Source: a virus. From it: 57,273 bases of DNA. Where the stretch lies: the IMG/VR virus record IMGVR_UViG_3300025127_000044, positions 1 to 57,273 of that record; one strand, given 5' to 3'. Shown one piece after another: positions 21,157-30,203 of this stretch; within the stretch, counting starts at the first letter, position 1, and each line of letters opens with the position of its first letter. The position numbers and the translations under genes are program-made. The notes under the pieces were generated by a model, which saw only the letters and a program-made list of their open reading frames with translations, did no database searches and was not told the origin of the DNA.

Positions 21157-22566
21157 ATGAATAACTCAAAAATTGCCCGCACTGGGCGTGTTCAAAACTG
21201 GATGGATAATCCCGAGAGCCGACTCCCTGTTAGCTGTACGGTTTTTGTTGTAGACGACTCAATGGAGGGACCTAATGGAATCGAAGCAAGCTGGAAATTT
21301 GTGTCGCACGCTCTACGATATGGAGCTGGAGTTGCTGTACATCTTTCAAACATCCGACCTAGAGGAAGTGAGAATGGCCGTGGGCTCGTTGCGAGCGGCC
21401 CGTGTTCGTTTGCAAAATTCTATAACGTCCAAAATTCCGAACTCCGAAGGGGCGGTTATTACAAAAACGGAGCAGTCGTCCTCCATTTAGACCTTGATCA
21501 TCCTGATATTATTGAGTTTTGCAATCTTCCAAGGCAACAATACGACTGGGTAAAGCGGTGCGTAAACCTTGACAAGGAAATGTGGATGCATTCTTCTCAA
21601 GATGTAAAACAAGAAATTATTGATGGTATTGCACGTGGTGATCTTTGGCTTGCGAAAATTCGCCATGATCAGCAAGGTCAACGAATTTATGCCAACGTTT
21701 GCCTTGAAGTGTTCCTCCGTAGTCGTGGTACCTGTTTGTTAGAGCACATTAATCTTGGAGCTTGTTCCCCAGAAGAAATTTCTGATGCCTTTAAAGAAGG
21801 AATGACAGAGCTCATTAATCTGCACTCTCAAACAGGTGTAGAAAATACTGGAGAGTATCTTTCACAAGAAGAAGATCGACAAGTGGGCTTAGGAATGCTA
21901 GGCCTTGCTAATCTGCTAGCTCTTGAAGGTGTTCTTTATTCTGAGTTTGCTGATGCTATTGAATATCATCTTGGTTATTCTCACCAATCAACGGTGACTC
22001 CTAAAGCACTTAATATTGTAAGAGCACTACGACAAGGCATTGAAGATGCTGCAGACATAGCTAAAGCCGCCAACATGGATCGTGCTTTTGCTATCGCTCC
22101 AACAGCTTCATGTTCTTATAGATATACAGATCGAGCAGGCTATACCACCGCCCCCGAGTTGGCTCCACCAATTGGGCGCGTTACGGATAGGGACAGCTCA
22201 ACCTTCGGTGTCGAGCAAGTTAATTACGGAAACGTAGAAACGGCTGAAGAAGTTGGCTGGCGTGATTACACACGTGTAGTTGATGGAATCATGTATATGC
22301 TTAATCAAACAGGTCTAGCTCATGGTTATAGCTTCAATTCATGGAGCGACGTATGTATTTATGACGAGCTGTTCATTAAGCAGTGGTTAGATTCTCCGCA
22401 AACAAGTCTTTACTACAGTCTTCAAGTTATGCAGAATACGCAAGCTAAAGACGATGCTATGGCTGCCCTGGATGAAACATACGATTTCACCTTTAGCGAT
22501 CTTGACCCCGACGATAACGATACACCCATTACCTTGGACAATTTTTGTTCAACTTGCGCTGAATAA
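21157..22566 (+). CDS. nrdA: Class I ribonucleotide reductase large subunit (cyanophage type)
   Basis: 469 residues, shorter than cellular NrdA and without an N-terminal ATP-cone. Substrate-cysteine region PVSCTVFV (C27), catalytic NVCLE (N180, C182, E184), Cys193, the P-loop-like APTASCSYRYT, and a C-terminal CSTC pair (464-467) are present. It reduces ribonucleotides to deoxyribonucleotides with the NrdB partner directly downstream. Cyanophage RNRs of this short type were earlier mistaken for class II; the adjacent NrdB supports class I. ATG 21157 is preferred over the TTG at 21142 inside the preceding gene. Confidence 0.93.
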   Translation: MNNSKIARTGRVQNWMDNPESRLPVSCTVFVVDDSMEGPNGIEASWKFVSHALRYGAGVAVHLSNIRPRGSENGRGLVASGPCSFAKFYNVQNSELRRGGYYKNGAVVLHLDLDHPDIIEFCNLPRQQYDWVKRCVNLDKEMWMHSSQDVKQEIIDGIARGDLWLAKIRHDQQGQRIYANVCLEVFLRSRGTCLLEHINLGACSPEEISDAFKEGMTELINLHSQTGVENTGEYLSQEEDRQVGLGMLGLANLLALEGVLYSEFADAIEYHLGYSHQSTVTPKALNIVRALRQGIEDAADIAKAANMDRAFAIAPTASCSYRYTDRAGYTTAPELAPPIGRVTDRDSSTFGVEQVNYGNVETAEEVGWRDYTRVVDGIMYMLNQTGLAHGYSFNSWSDVCIYDELFIKQWLDSPQTSLYYSLQVMQNTQAKDDAMAALDETYDFTFSDLDPDDNDTPITLDNFCSTCAE

Positions 22567-22578
22567 TCTTTTATTGAA

Positions 22579-23382
22579 ATGACCTACAAAGTATCTAAGC
22601 AAGAACTTGCTGTACTCGGCAGCCCTGAAGAACAGGTCCGTGCTGGGATTACTAGCCCACGATCAGCCTATGAAAAACTGATCGCTCGTAAACGTACATG
22701 GACCCCTGTTGCCGTATCTGCTGGCAAGTTACTTGAGGGTGGTGAAGACGTTGTTCTTCGTGGTCTGGCTTTGCGTTGTCTAGAAATCCCTGTAGGCGAC
22801 TTTATTACTGAAGCAATGAAAGGAGACTTGCCCGAAGAAATCGGATGCATGGAGCTCCTTAAGTCCAACGTACAAGACGAGGAAAAGCATGATATCGCAT
22901 TGGATTTTGCTGCCCAAGCTCATGGGATACCCTCCCGTTATGAAGCTGAAGCTGAGAGAATTAAAAAGGCTTGGCTTGAGCTTGATCGACACCCTGTCCT
23001 CAAAGCTGTGGTCCTTGAAAGATCCGTGTTCTTCGTGCTCTTGCCAATATTCCGCTATCTCGGAGACACAGGACTTAGAACTACTTCAGCCGATATCAGC
23101 CGAGACGAGCAGACCCACGTATGCGCGAACACACTCGTTTGCCAATCACTCGGTCTCGGATCGGATAAACGACTGAACAACCTTCGCAAAGCTACTGTTG
23201 ACTGGTTTTTACAATCATTAGATGCTGAAAACGAAAATAAGTATCTATCTGCCAACTTCTGGATGAATCAATCAAACAGTCTTTATGAGCGAGGAAAAGC
23301 GGCTGGACTTACCGATACAAGAGCAAGCCGCATGCCTGCTTTCTTCGAGACAAATAATATTAACCTCCCACAATACGCTTAA
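22579..23382 (+). CDS. nrdB: Class I ribonucleotide reductase small subunit (ferritin-like)
   Basis: 267 residues of helical ferritin-like protein. Metal-site patterns are visible: DEEKH (E101, H104), E147 in VLERSVFF and RDEQTH (E177, H180). It houses the radical or metal cofactor for NrdA. It follows nrdA by 12 bases. The sequence is short and divergent from cellular NrdB, as for the cyanophage clade. Confidence 0.88.
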   Translation: MTYKVSKQELAVLGSPEEQVRAGITSPRSAYEKLIARKRTWTPVAVSAGKLLEGGEDVVLRGLALRCLEIPVGDFITEAMKGDLPEEIGCMELLKSNVQDEEKHDIALDFAAQAHGIPSRYEAEAERIKKAWLELDRHPVLKAVVLERSVFFVLLPIFRYLGDTGLRTTSADISRDEQTHVCANTLVCQSLGLGSDKRLNNLRKATVDWFLQSLDAENENKYLSANFWMNQSNSLYERGKAAGLTDTRASRMPAFFETNNINLPQYA

Positions 23383-23489
23383 TGGTAAAAACTTTTATTA
23401 TCTTCTTGCTTGCTCTTGCTTGTTTTATCGAAGGCTATCATATTTACTGGCATGAGCACTGCCCTAAATGCGAGATTTGTGATTATTAA
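23382..23489 (+). CDS. Membrane-anchored Cys-rich micropeptide, 35 aa
   Basis: The ATG overlaps the last base of the nrdB stop. A hydrophobic helix (TFIIFLLALACFIEGYHIYW) is followed by HCPKCEICDY, a CxxCxxC pattern that could bind metal or take part in thiol chemistry. Located between nrdB and thyX. Function unknown. Confidence 0.55.
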   Translation: MVKTFIIFLLALACFIEGYHIYWHEHCPKCEICDY

Positions 23490-23491
23490 TT

Positions 23492-24127
23492 ATGCATAAT
23501 GCACAACTAATATGGGTTACTCCAGACGCGGAGTCACTCATAGGTAAGATTGCCAGAGTATCTAATCCCAAGAATGAAGATAACCCCGAAGTTGAAAAAC
23601 TTTTAAGGTATCTCATTAAGCACAAACATTGGAGTCCCTTTGAAATGGTTTCTATGTGCTGTGAAATACACACAACACGTGCCATTTCTCCTCAAATCTT
23701 ACGACACCGTTCCTTCTCATTTCAGGAATTTAGTCAGAGATACGCCATTCCTACAGATACTTTTGCGACAGTAAACCCTGACTTACGAAGACAAGATGCC
23801 AGTAATCGGCAAAACTCTATAGACGATCTTGAATCAGAAAGAACTGAATACTACCAAAAAAGAATTGATGATCACTTCCGTGAAGCAGTCAATCTTTACG
23901 AATCACTCCTCCACTCAGGAGTTGCAAAGGAATGTGCACGATCAGTACTACCAATCAATACTGTTACTCGTCTGTATATGTCTGGGACTTTGCGTAGTTG
24001 GCTCCATTACTGTGACTTACGTTGCGGTAACGGCACTCAAGCTGAGCATCGTCTAATTGCTGAATCTATTAAAGAAATTATAACTACCAATTTTCCCACT
24101 GTAGCCCACGCTATGTGGGACATCTGA
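23492..24127 (+). CDS. thyX: FAD-dependent thymidylate synthase
   Basis: 211 residues with the ThyX signature RHRSFSFQEFSQR at 71-83 (RHRxxSxxExSxR). It makes dTMP from dUMP using methylenetetrahydrofolate, FAD and NADPH. It follows nrdAB in a deoxynucleotide-synthesis cluster. Length and motif agree with the family. Confidence 0.97.
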   Translation: MHNAQLIWVTPDAESLIGKIARVSNPKNEDNPEVEKLLRYLIKHKHWSPFEMVSMCCEIHTTRAISPQILRHRSFSFQEFSQRYAIPTDTFATVNPDLRRQDASNRQNSIDDLESERTEYYQKRIDDHFREAVNLYESLLHSGVAKECARSVLPINTVTRLYMSGTLRSWLHYCDLRCGNGTQAEHRLIAESIKEIITTNFPTVAHAMWDI

Positions 24128-24160
24128 TTAAACTTAAGACTGAAAAGATATTCAGTCAAT

Positions 24161-24820
24161 ATGAATTTTATAGCTGCAACTGTTGAACTCACCGGATCTG
24201 CTACCGATACAGTCGATGCTTATGGGCTGTCTTATATCAGCGCTAGTGCTGTTGTGCCCTCTAGTAGTTCTAATGGAGAGGTCCGACTCCGGCTGCTCTG
24301 CTTTAACAGAGAAGGACCAAAACTCACAGCTTTCACGAGTTGGGTACCTGGTACACGTGCTTTAATTACTGGTAATCTTGTTTTTTCAGATGATACTAGT
24401 CAACCGCTAGATCTCATTGTCTCAACACTTGAAACCAGCATTCCTAGTGATATGTACTGCAATCAGGTTGTTTTGGGTAATGCATTTTTCGGAAGTAGTG
24501 AAATCAAAGAGAGAAAAAATGGACAGATTGCAACCAAAATTGGATCAACACTTGATAACTCGGACATCACAACTTGGCTATTCCTTGAGGCACATGAAAG
24601 CCGCAAAGCCAAATTACAAGATCGAATCCGCAAAGGACGTCCCATCTGCGTTCAAGGTTACTTGCGCGAATATCGTAAAGACGATAGTGATTCTCCCTAC
24701 CGTGCCATTGTTGCGAGTGATTTTTCTACTCGTAAGGATCGCCCAAGAAGCGGACAGAATCCAGCGACGAGTAATTCAGCAGCGGGCTACGCAGAAGTTG
24801 ACCCAACTCCGGATTATTGA
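24161..24820 (+). CDS. Putative OB-fold single-stranded DNA-binding protein, 219 aa
   Basis: Two OB-like stretches are suggested: residues about 1-85 (FIAATVELTGSATDTVDAYG then strands ending TRALITGNLVF) and about 100-185 (NQVVLGNAFFGSSEIKERKN, with RKGRPICVQGYLREYR). The C-terminus is Ser/Pro/Asn-rich and ends DPTPDY. The first gene of the replication block after thyX. SSB function is inferred from fold pattern, tail and location. Confidence 0.55.
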   Translation: MNFIAATVELTGSATDTVDAYGLSYISASAVVPSSSSNGEVRLRLLCFNREGPKLTAFTSWVPGTRALITGNLVFSDDTSQPLDLIVSTLETSIPSDMYCNQVVLGNAFFGSSEIKERKNGQIATKIGSTLDNSDITTWLFLEAHESRKAKLQDRIRKGRPICVQGYLREYRKDDSDSPYRAIVASDFSTRKDRPRSGQNPATSNSAAGYAEVDPTPDY

Positions 24821-24893
24821 AAGAGCTTGGCATAACCATTTAAATCGCCCTGGATGGGATGCCCCAATCTATGATGTAGAACCTCACACATAA
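24798..24893 (+). CDS. Possible micropeptide, 31 aa (TTG start)
   Basis: A short frame ending HNHLNRPGWDAPIYDVEPHT looks protein-like and lies just after the stop of the preceding gene. The only start in range is TTG 24798. Low confidence. Confidence 0.3.
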   Translation: MTQLRIIERAWHNHLNRPGWDAPIYDVEPHT

Positions 24894-24935
24894 TTGCTCT
24901 AGTTCTTATAGTTGGAGTGTCTAGTAAATATATAA

Positions 24936-25676
24936 ATGACACTCCAAGTATTACCTCCAGAACTAACAAAAAAACAAGACAAAATTGAAACAAAAGAACC
25001 CCAACCTTATTGGAAACCAAGCTCTCTAAGTGATGGTGAATCAGAAGAGTTCAGGCTCCTTGGCTGCTACGAAACAGGTCACGCTATCGTCGGATGGCAA
25101 TATGCCTCTGAAAAAGCTGACCAAAAGACAGGGGAGTTGCGTTTCAACGGATATGTTGTTACTCGTAGCTATCCTGATAATCCCTCTGATCTTGCTCGTG
25201 AAACTGATTGGAGCAAACCCGATCGTCCCAAAATTGATGGCTCCTACGTCAAACCACGTAGGTTTTTAGCTTGGGTTGCTACCTCAGCAGCACGAGGACG
25301 ACTTGAAGTTCTATTTATTGAACAGAAGTCACTTCGAGATCAGTTAACTGAAATCTTGATGGAAATCGAAGATTACACATGGACGGAGGAAGGTCTTGCA
25401 AACTTCTCGATTAAAATCAGCCGTAAGGGTACTGGCTTGGAAACTACATATAGTATTCTCCCAAAGGTACGTCCTGTTCCGGAGAAGATTAAAAAACAGT
25501 GGACTAAAGAGAAAGAATCAATTTGGCTTCCTAACTTCTTTGAAGGTAAAGATCCTTTTGACGGCAAACAAACTGACCTTAAAGGTTTACCGGCTGGCGG
25601 CACCGACAAAAGTGGCTCGACAGTTTTACCCACCAAACCCCAGACAGTAAAGGCTGATTTAAACGACGAATTTTAA
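24936..25676 (+). CDS. Putative single-stranded DNA-binding/replication protein, 246 aa
   Basis: A Glu/Lys-rich N-terminus (residues 1-35) precedes a beta-rich core (FRLLGCYETGHAIVGWQYAS to about 160), then a basic linker and an acidic tail ending KADLNDEF. The acidic C-terminal tail with a terminal Phe resembles T7 gp2.5, T4 gp32 and SSB proteins, which use it to dock polymerase and helicase. No exact family can be named. Confidence 0.5.
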   Translation: MTLQVLPPELTKKQDKIETKEPQPYWKPSSLSDGESEEFRLLGCYETGHAIVGWQYASEKADQKTGELRFNGYVVTRSYPDNPSDLARETDWSKPDRPKIDGSYVKPRRFLAWVATSAARGRLEVLFIEQKSLRDQLTEILMEIEDYTWTEEGLANFSIKISRKGTGLETTYSILPKVRPVPEKIKKQWTKEKESIWLPNFFEGKDPFDGKQTDLKGLPAGGTDKSGSTVLPTKPQTVKADLNDEF

Positions 25677-25684
25677 ATATTATT

Positions 25685-26134
25685 ATGACTAACTCACTAC
25701 AAAATTTACCGCCTGAACTACAAGCTCGTCTTGCTGCAGTAATGGCTGGAAAGCAACAAGCAGATCCTGGTCTACAGGCTGCTGCTCAAGCTGCTGCTCA
25801 AATGCAAACGAGCGATCTACCAGCCGCTCAAGTACAGCCACCTCTTCAGATGCAACAGGGTGCCCCTGCTGTACCAGTACAAGCGCCTCAGACTGCTCCA
25901 AAACCTACATTGGTTGATATTCTCACTTTGTTGCGCCAAGAAATCGGTGCTCTACGTAATGAAGTTTCTGAAGTAAGGCAACAAGTCATTGCATCATCTC
26001 AGGTCAATGAAGCTGTAGGTCATGCAGTAGGAAGGATGTATCAGATGTTTCAACCAACCGAACAGGCAGCTGCAGCTCCAACGTATAGCCAGAACTTTCA
26101 AAGCCAAGCGGTAGACGAAGACAGTGACTACTGA
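25685..26134 (+). CDS. Ala/Gln/Pro-rich protein with coiled coil, 149 aa
   Basis: Residues 1-75 are low-complexity (Ala, Gln, Pro), then a coiled-coil segment (ILTLLRQEIGALRNEVSEVR) and an acidic end DEDSDY. Between the SSB-like protein and the exonuclease, it may be a replication accessory or scaffold. Function unknown. Confidence 0.6.
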   Translation: MTNSLQNLPPELQARLAAVMAGKQQADPGLQAAAQAAAQMQTSDLPAAQVQPPLQMQQGAPAVPVQAPQTAPKPTLVDILTLLRQEIGALRNEVSEVRQQVIASSQVNEAVGHAVGRMYQMFQPTEQAAAAPTYSQNFQSQAVDEDSDY

Positions 26135-26897
26135 GAAGCCGTATAGAATTCAAACTCCTAGCGGCTATCGTAAATATCTGTGTTCCGGGATGTATCTCCC
26201 GTCAGTGACGACAGTTTTGTCGGCCACTGAATCCGAAAAATCAAAGGCTGGTTTACGTACTTGGCAACTGAATAACCCTGGCGCTCTTGAAGCTGCTAGT
26301 ACTCGTGGTTCAGCAATACACAAATGTTGTGAAGACCACATTCGAGGAATTCCTGTGGATTGCGCGGATGAATATCAAGGCTTTTGGAATGGAATGTCCC
26401 AATACCTTGATTGGTTTGATATAATTCACTGGTCAGAGCGGCCTCTTCGTCAGGATTGGTATCACTTGCGCTCTGATGACAAAGAGGTATCTTTTGTTTG
26501 GAGTACTGAACACAGATATGCTGGCTGCCCAGATCTAATAGGCGAAATAGGAGGTGTAAAAGTCATTGCTGATTTTAAAACCAGTAATAGTCCATATATG
26601 AATACGTTTCCTGATAAAGGTGATCGTATGGGTTTTGGTGGCTTCCGTAAATACCAAAAATGCGCTCAACAAATGGCTGCTTATAGGTATGCACTAAATG
26701 AACGCACTGGTTTTTTATGTGATGTTGCCTTAGTTATTGTTTCTACTGATGAAACTACCCAAGGTATCTTTATTGACGGCGATCAGCTTAAATTACATGA
26801 ATCTCGTTTCTTGAAGCGAGCTCAACAGTTCCACGAAAAAGAAGACAATAATGAAACTTCAGATTGCAGTCAACAAGAACTGCAAGAACAAAACTAA
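26124..26897 (+). CDS. PD-(D/E)XK exonuclease (RecB/Cas4-like), 257 aa
   Basis: A GTG start at 26124 overlaps the preceding gene by 11 bases. The nuclease signature is visible as PDLIGEIGGVKVIADFKTS (P-D, then D-F-K) near residues 136-154, with an upstream STRGSAIHKCCEDH block and downstream CAQQMAAYRYALN, as in Cas4/RecB-family exonucleases. It probably resects DNA for phage recombination or degrades host DNA. It precedes the primase-helicase, as in several podovirus-like replication clusters. Confidence 0.8.
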   Translation: MTTEKPYRIQTPSGYRKYLCSGMYLPSVTTVLSATESEKSKAGLRTWQLNNPGALEAASTRGSAIHKCCEDHIRGIPVDCADEYQGFWNGMSQYLDWFDIIHWSERPLRQDWYHLRSDDKEVSFVWSTEHRYAGCPDLIGEIGGVKVIADFKTSNSPYMNTFPDKGDRMGFGGFRKYQKCAQQMAAYRYALNERTGFLCDVALVIVSTDETTQGIFIDGDQLKLHESRFLKRAQQFHEKEDNNETSDCSQQELQEQN

Positions 26898-29094
26898 TCC
26901 ACATAAGGTTGCAGTAGGTTGGCTAAACATCAACGAAGATATCCAGTGGTTAGAAGGATGGGTTCGTGCTGGCTTTGGTTGGTGCGCAACTCATTTTGCT
27001 AATAGATATCGAAAAGGCGAGAATGCTAGAGGAAGCAATCTAATTGTTGTTGATATTGATGGAGACGTCTCTTTGGATCAGTTCTGGGAGACTGATACAG
27101 CAAAAAACTGGTGTAAATGTACATATACATCAGCTAGTCATACAGAAGATGAGCACCGTTTTCGCGCCCTTTTTCCTCTCGAAATCTCATTAGACAATAC
27201 TTCGCAGCACAAAGGAGCTTATTGGCTAGTTGTCGATCGCCTAATAGCTGAGTTAGGGCTTGATGCTCTTAAAGATAACTGTGGCCAAAAGCCTGAAAGA
27301 CTGTGGTACGGCAATACTGCTGCTGAGTTTAGATGGAACATTCCTCAGATTGAACGTCCTATAGAAGTACCAGCATTCTTGCTTGAGGATATTAGTTATC
27401 AAGAGCCAGTTAGCTTTGCTCATTCTGATGTCACGTCACTTGACGTAGAGCGCTGCTCGTGGCTTTTACGTGAGTTCTTGAGACCATCAGACGATAACGA
27501 ATATGAGTCTTATTACGTACCTGTCATGGCCGCCTGCGCTGGCATTGGCACAGAAATATTTGATGCTTGGGTAGCGTGGGTATTACGTGGCCATCATGGC
27601 CAAAAAGAAGACAATATCAGACCTTACAAATGGAAAGGTCTCGGTAATTACGCTGGCCATACTACACTGTATTCGCTTGCAAAAAAGCAAGATTCGAACT
27701 GGACAAGTTATCTACCTTCACATCTATCTTTTCAATCATTTTGCTCTGCTGTTGGATATGAAGGAGATGAGCCGTTACCAGATTTAGACTCTTTGATTAC
27801 TGAGCTGCCAAAAATGAATCAAAATAATTTACCAGATCCAGAACCACTTCCCGATACAGCCGTTACTCCAAAAAAACGTGGTCGCCCTAAAAAAGGTAAC
27901 GATGATCTAGCTAAAGAGCGGCAAGAAGATAGACGTAAATTAAAAGAGGTTTTTCCATTTATACGTAAGAACCTCCTTACCAGTCAAATACATGTCACTG
28001 ATTGCTTTGGTACTTCGTCAACTCTTGAAGGAAATGACATTGACATTATGACCACGAAGCTTGCCATTGAACATGGTCGATTTATTCCTGAACAAAGGAT
28101 GAAAGTCGCTGTTCAGTATGAAGCATCCATCAACCAATTCTGCCCTATTAATGAGTATCTTGATAGCTGTGTAAAAGGTGCACTGCCTCATCCTGATTGG
28201 GATCGTTTAGGAGAAGTGTTTCTAGGCAATCCGCATAGGCTTGCAACACTTGCCATGCAACGAATGATGATCGGTGCAGTGGCTCGTGCGAGGAACCCAG
28301 GCTGCTCCATGTCCTGGTTACCTATTTTGGTAGGAGCACAAGGAGTAGGGAAATCACAATTTAGCCGGAGCCTTGTACCTGACAAATTGTTTGCTGAAAT
28401 AACAACTCCTATTGAGACGTTGATCAAAGAACAATATCGCTTGCATGTTGCCTGGATTCTGGAGCTTCCAGAAATTGATCATTTTTTCAATCCAAAAAAT
28501 ATTGAAAATTTCAAAAACCTGATAACTACTAGATGTGATGAAACACGTAGGCCTTACGCAAGTCATCCAGAACGGCTTCAACGTCGGTTCGTAACTATTG
28601 GAACAACCAATAGAAATCAGTTTCTTGTCGATAGTACAGGTAACAGGAGATTTGTACCGCTTGAAATCGGCACAGGTTTTTTAATTCCTTGGCAGCGTAT
28701 TGTTAATGAAAGAGACCATTTATGGTTTTCTGCAATACAAGCCTATGAGCGTGGTGATGCTTATGAATATACCAGTGGTGAAATTGCTGATATATCAGAA
28801 TACATTCAGGAGTTTGGTGATCCAGATCCCTGGATGGAAAAGATTGTTTCCTATGTCAACTTGAGAACTGATGTAACCCCATCACAGGTATTAACTCAAG
28901 CCCTCGATTTAGATCCGCGTCAACAAAGTCGACGTGAATCACGACGAGTAGCTGATGTACTTCAATCAATGGGCTGGCGTCGCCAAGTGACGTCTCGAAA
29001 AGATCCAGTAACTGGTCGCCAGAAATCAATACGCTTGTGGATTCGACCAGCAAACGATCCTTTGCCTGAAGATCACATTTTACAAGACTTTTAA
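26851..29094 (+). CDS. Primase-helicase with VapE-type ATPase domain, 747 aa
   Basis: The N-terminal part has a DxD motif (VVDIDGD, about residues 67-73) followed by HRFRALFPLE, as in archaeo-eukaryotic-type primase (PrimPol) domains. Around residue 494 a P-loop GAQGVGKS begins a superfamily 3-like VapE ATPase (Walker B ILELPEID; sensor region GTTNRN then STGNRRFVPLEIG). The central linker is basic (KKRGRPKKG). It should prime and unwind DNA at the phage fork. It overlaps the exonuclease gene by 47 bases. Confidence 0.85.
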   Translation: MKLQIAVNKNCKNKTNPHKVAVGWLNINEDIQWLEGWVRAGFGWCATHFANRYRKGENARGSNLIVVDIDGDVSLDQFWETDTAKNWCKCTYTSASHTEDEHRFRALFPLEISLDNTSQHKGAYWLVVDRLIAELGLDALKDNCGQKPERLWYGNTAAEFRWNIPQIERPIEVPAFLLEDISYQEPVSFAHSDVTSLDVERCSWLLREFLRPSDDNEYESYYVPVMAACAGIGTEIFDAWVAWVLRGHHGQKEDNIRPYKWKGLGNYAGHTTLYSLAKKQDSNWTSYLPSHLSFQSFCSAVGYEGDEPLPDLDSLITELPKMNQNNLPDPEPLPDTAVTPKKRGRPKKGNDDLAKERQEDRRKLKEVFPFIRKNLLTSQIHVTDCFGTSSTLEGNDIDIMTTKLAIEHGRFIPEQRMKVAVQYEASINQFCPINEYLDSCVKGALPHPDWDRLGEVFLGNPHRLATLAMQRMMIGAVARARNPGCSMSWLPILVGAQGVGKSQFSRSLVPDKLFAEITTPIETLIKEQYRLHVAWILELPEIDHFFNPKNIENFKNLITTRCDETRRPYASHPERLQRRFVTIGTTNRNQFLVDSTGNRRFVPLEIGTGFLIPWQRIVNERDHLWFSAIQAYERGDAYEYTSGEIADISEYIQEFGDPDPWMEKIVSYVNLRTDVTPSQVLTQALDLDPRQQSRRESRRVADVLQSMGWRRQVTSRKDPVTGRQKSIRLWIRPANDPLPEDHILQDF

Positions 29095-29122
29095 TTACAC
29101 TTTAAAAAGATCAGAAGATATC

Positions 29123-29359
29123 ATGCTTACAAAAGATATTAAAATAGGACTGCGAGTAAAAGTAGCATCAAATGGTCTCAATGCAATTGTTGTTGGGACT
29201 CCAGAATACTATACCCCTAAAGCAAAATTAGTACGTATTAAATACGAAAATAGTACTCGCTACGAATATATGATTTCAAAACAACTTTCTGCTCTATCTC
29301 TCGAAGATCAATATCCTGCCCTTGGCGGAAGTTTTGCCAAGCCAGAGGGGCATTTCTAA
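29123..29359 (+). CDS. Small basic beta-rich protein, 78 aa
   Basis: The product begins MLTKDIKIGLRVKVASNGLN and reads like an SH3-type barrel. Between the primase and the HNH protein, and ending at the next start. Function unknown. Confidence 0.6.
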   Translation: MLTKDIKIGLRVKVASNGLNAIVVGTPEYYTPKAKLVRIKYENSTRYEYMISKQLSALSLEDQYPALGGSFAKPEGHF

Positions 29360-30171
29360 TGGGTGAAGCTAAGCCTAAACATAAAGGTGGACATGCTTAC
29401 GGCAGACGACATGCACAGATGTCCAATACGTCTGTAGAGGGCGAGCTTTGCATTTACGCGGGTCACGGACTGGGGCGCTTTTCTAATCGCTCTATGCGAT
29501 ACGACAGCCATCAAGCATGTACGCGTTGCGTTGCTGCTGCACGTGAGGGTAGAATTTCATTTGATATTGAATCACTGCTTAAAAAACACCGCAATCGCGC
29601 TCTCAAATTCTGGAGCCAAGTTGACATTGGTAATCCAGATGAATGTTGGAATTGGAACGGCTGTATTAATAAAAGAACTAAACAGCCACAATTCTCTTGG
29701 CGCAGACCAGAAATTAGTACATCCACACAGCATCATCCTCAAAGAGTTGCTATGTGGTTTACTTGGGGAGATTTAGGTTACACAGGAGTAAAAACAACTT
29801 GTGGCAATAAATACTGCTGTAATCCTTTTCATTTAATACCACAGAACGTTGGTGTATTTGTTGATGATGAAAGTTATATTGAAAGCTTTGAACTTGCTTG
29901 CCAAGTCCATACTCTCAAACAGCAAGTTCAAGAATACATGGTTGAGCAGGCTTTCATTGAAGAGGAGAAGCAAGCAAAACTAGATCAAAGCGATCTGATT
30001 AGTGATCACAATGATTTATTTTTAAATAAAGATTCTAGTTTTGAAAAACGAGTTCAAGCTGTCATGTCCGACATTATGGAAGGTAGGCACATCACTCAAA
30101 TTGAACCACATCATCCGGGCTTATACAGCAAACCAGATGATGATCAATTCAACCCCACGGACGACTATTAA
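29359..30171 (+). CDS. HNH/His-Me finger-like zinc protein, 270 aa
   Basis: A CxxC pair near residue 54 (ACTRC) is followed by CWNWNGCINKRTKQPQFSWR and then TTCGNKYCCNPFHLIP, matching the C-x-x-C...N-P-x-H-L ending of phage HNH-type endonucleases. The C-terminus is helical and acidic and ends NPTDDY. It may cleave branched or packaged DNA. The nuclease assignment rests on motif spacing. Confidence 0.6.
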   Translation: MGEAKPKHKGGHAYGRRHAQMSNTSVEGELCIYAGHGLGRFSNRSMRYDSHQACTRCVAAAREGRISFDIESLLKKHRNRALKFWSQVDIGNPDECWNWNGCINKRTKQPQFSWRRPEISTSTQHHPQRVAMWFTWGDLGYTGVKTTCGNKYCCNPFHLIPQNVGVFVDDESYIESFELACQVHTLKQQVQEYMVEQAFIEEEKQAKLDQSDLISDHNDLFLNKDSSFEKRVQAVMSDIMEGRHITQIEPHHPGLYSKPDDDQFNPTDDY

Positions 30172-30203
30172 TTTCTCTATCCTTATTAAAGAGTCATAAT
30201 ATT

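Noticed and set aside
24417-24893. 158-aa frame overlapping the 219-aa SSB-like gene
   Set aside because: It is a shadow frame of the gene at 24161; only its last part (from TTG 24798) is protein-like and reported as a low-confidence micropeptide.
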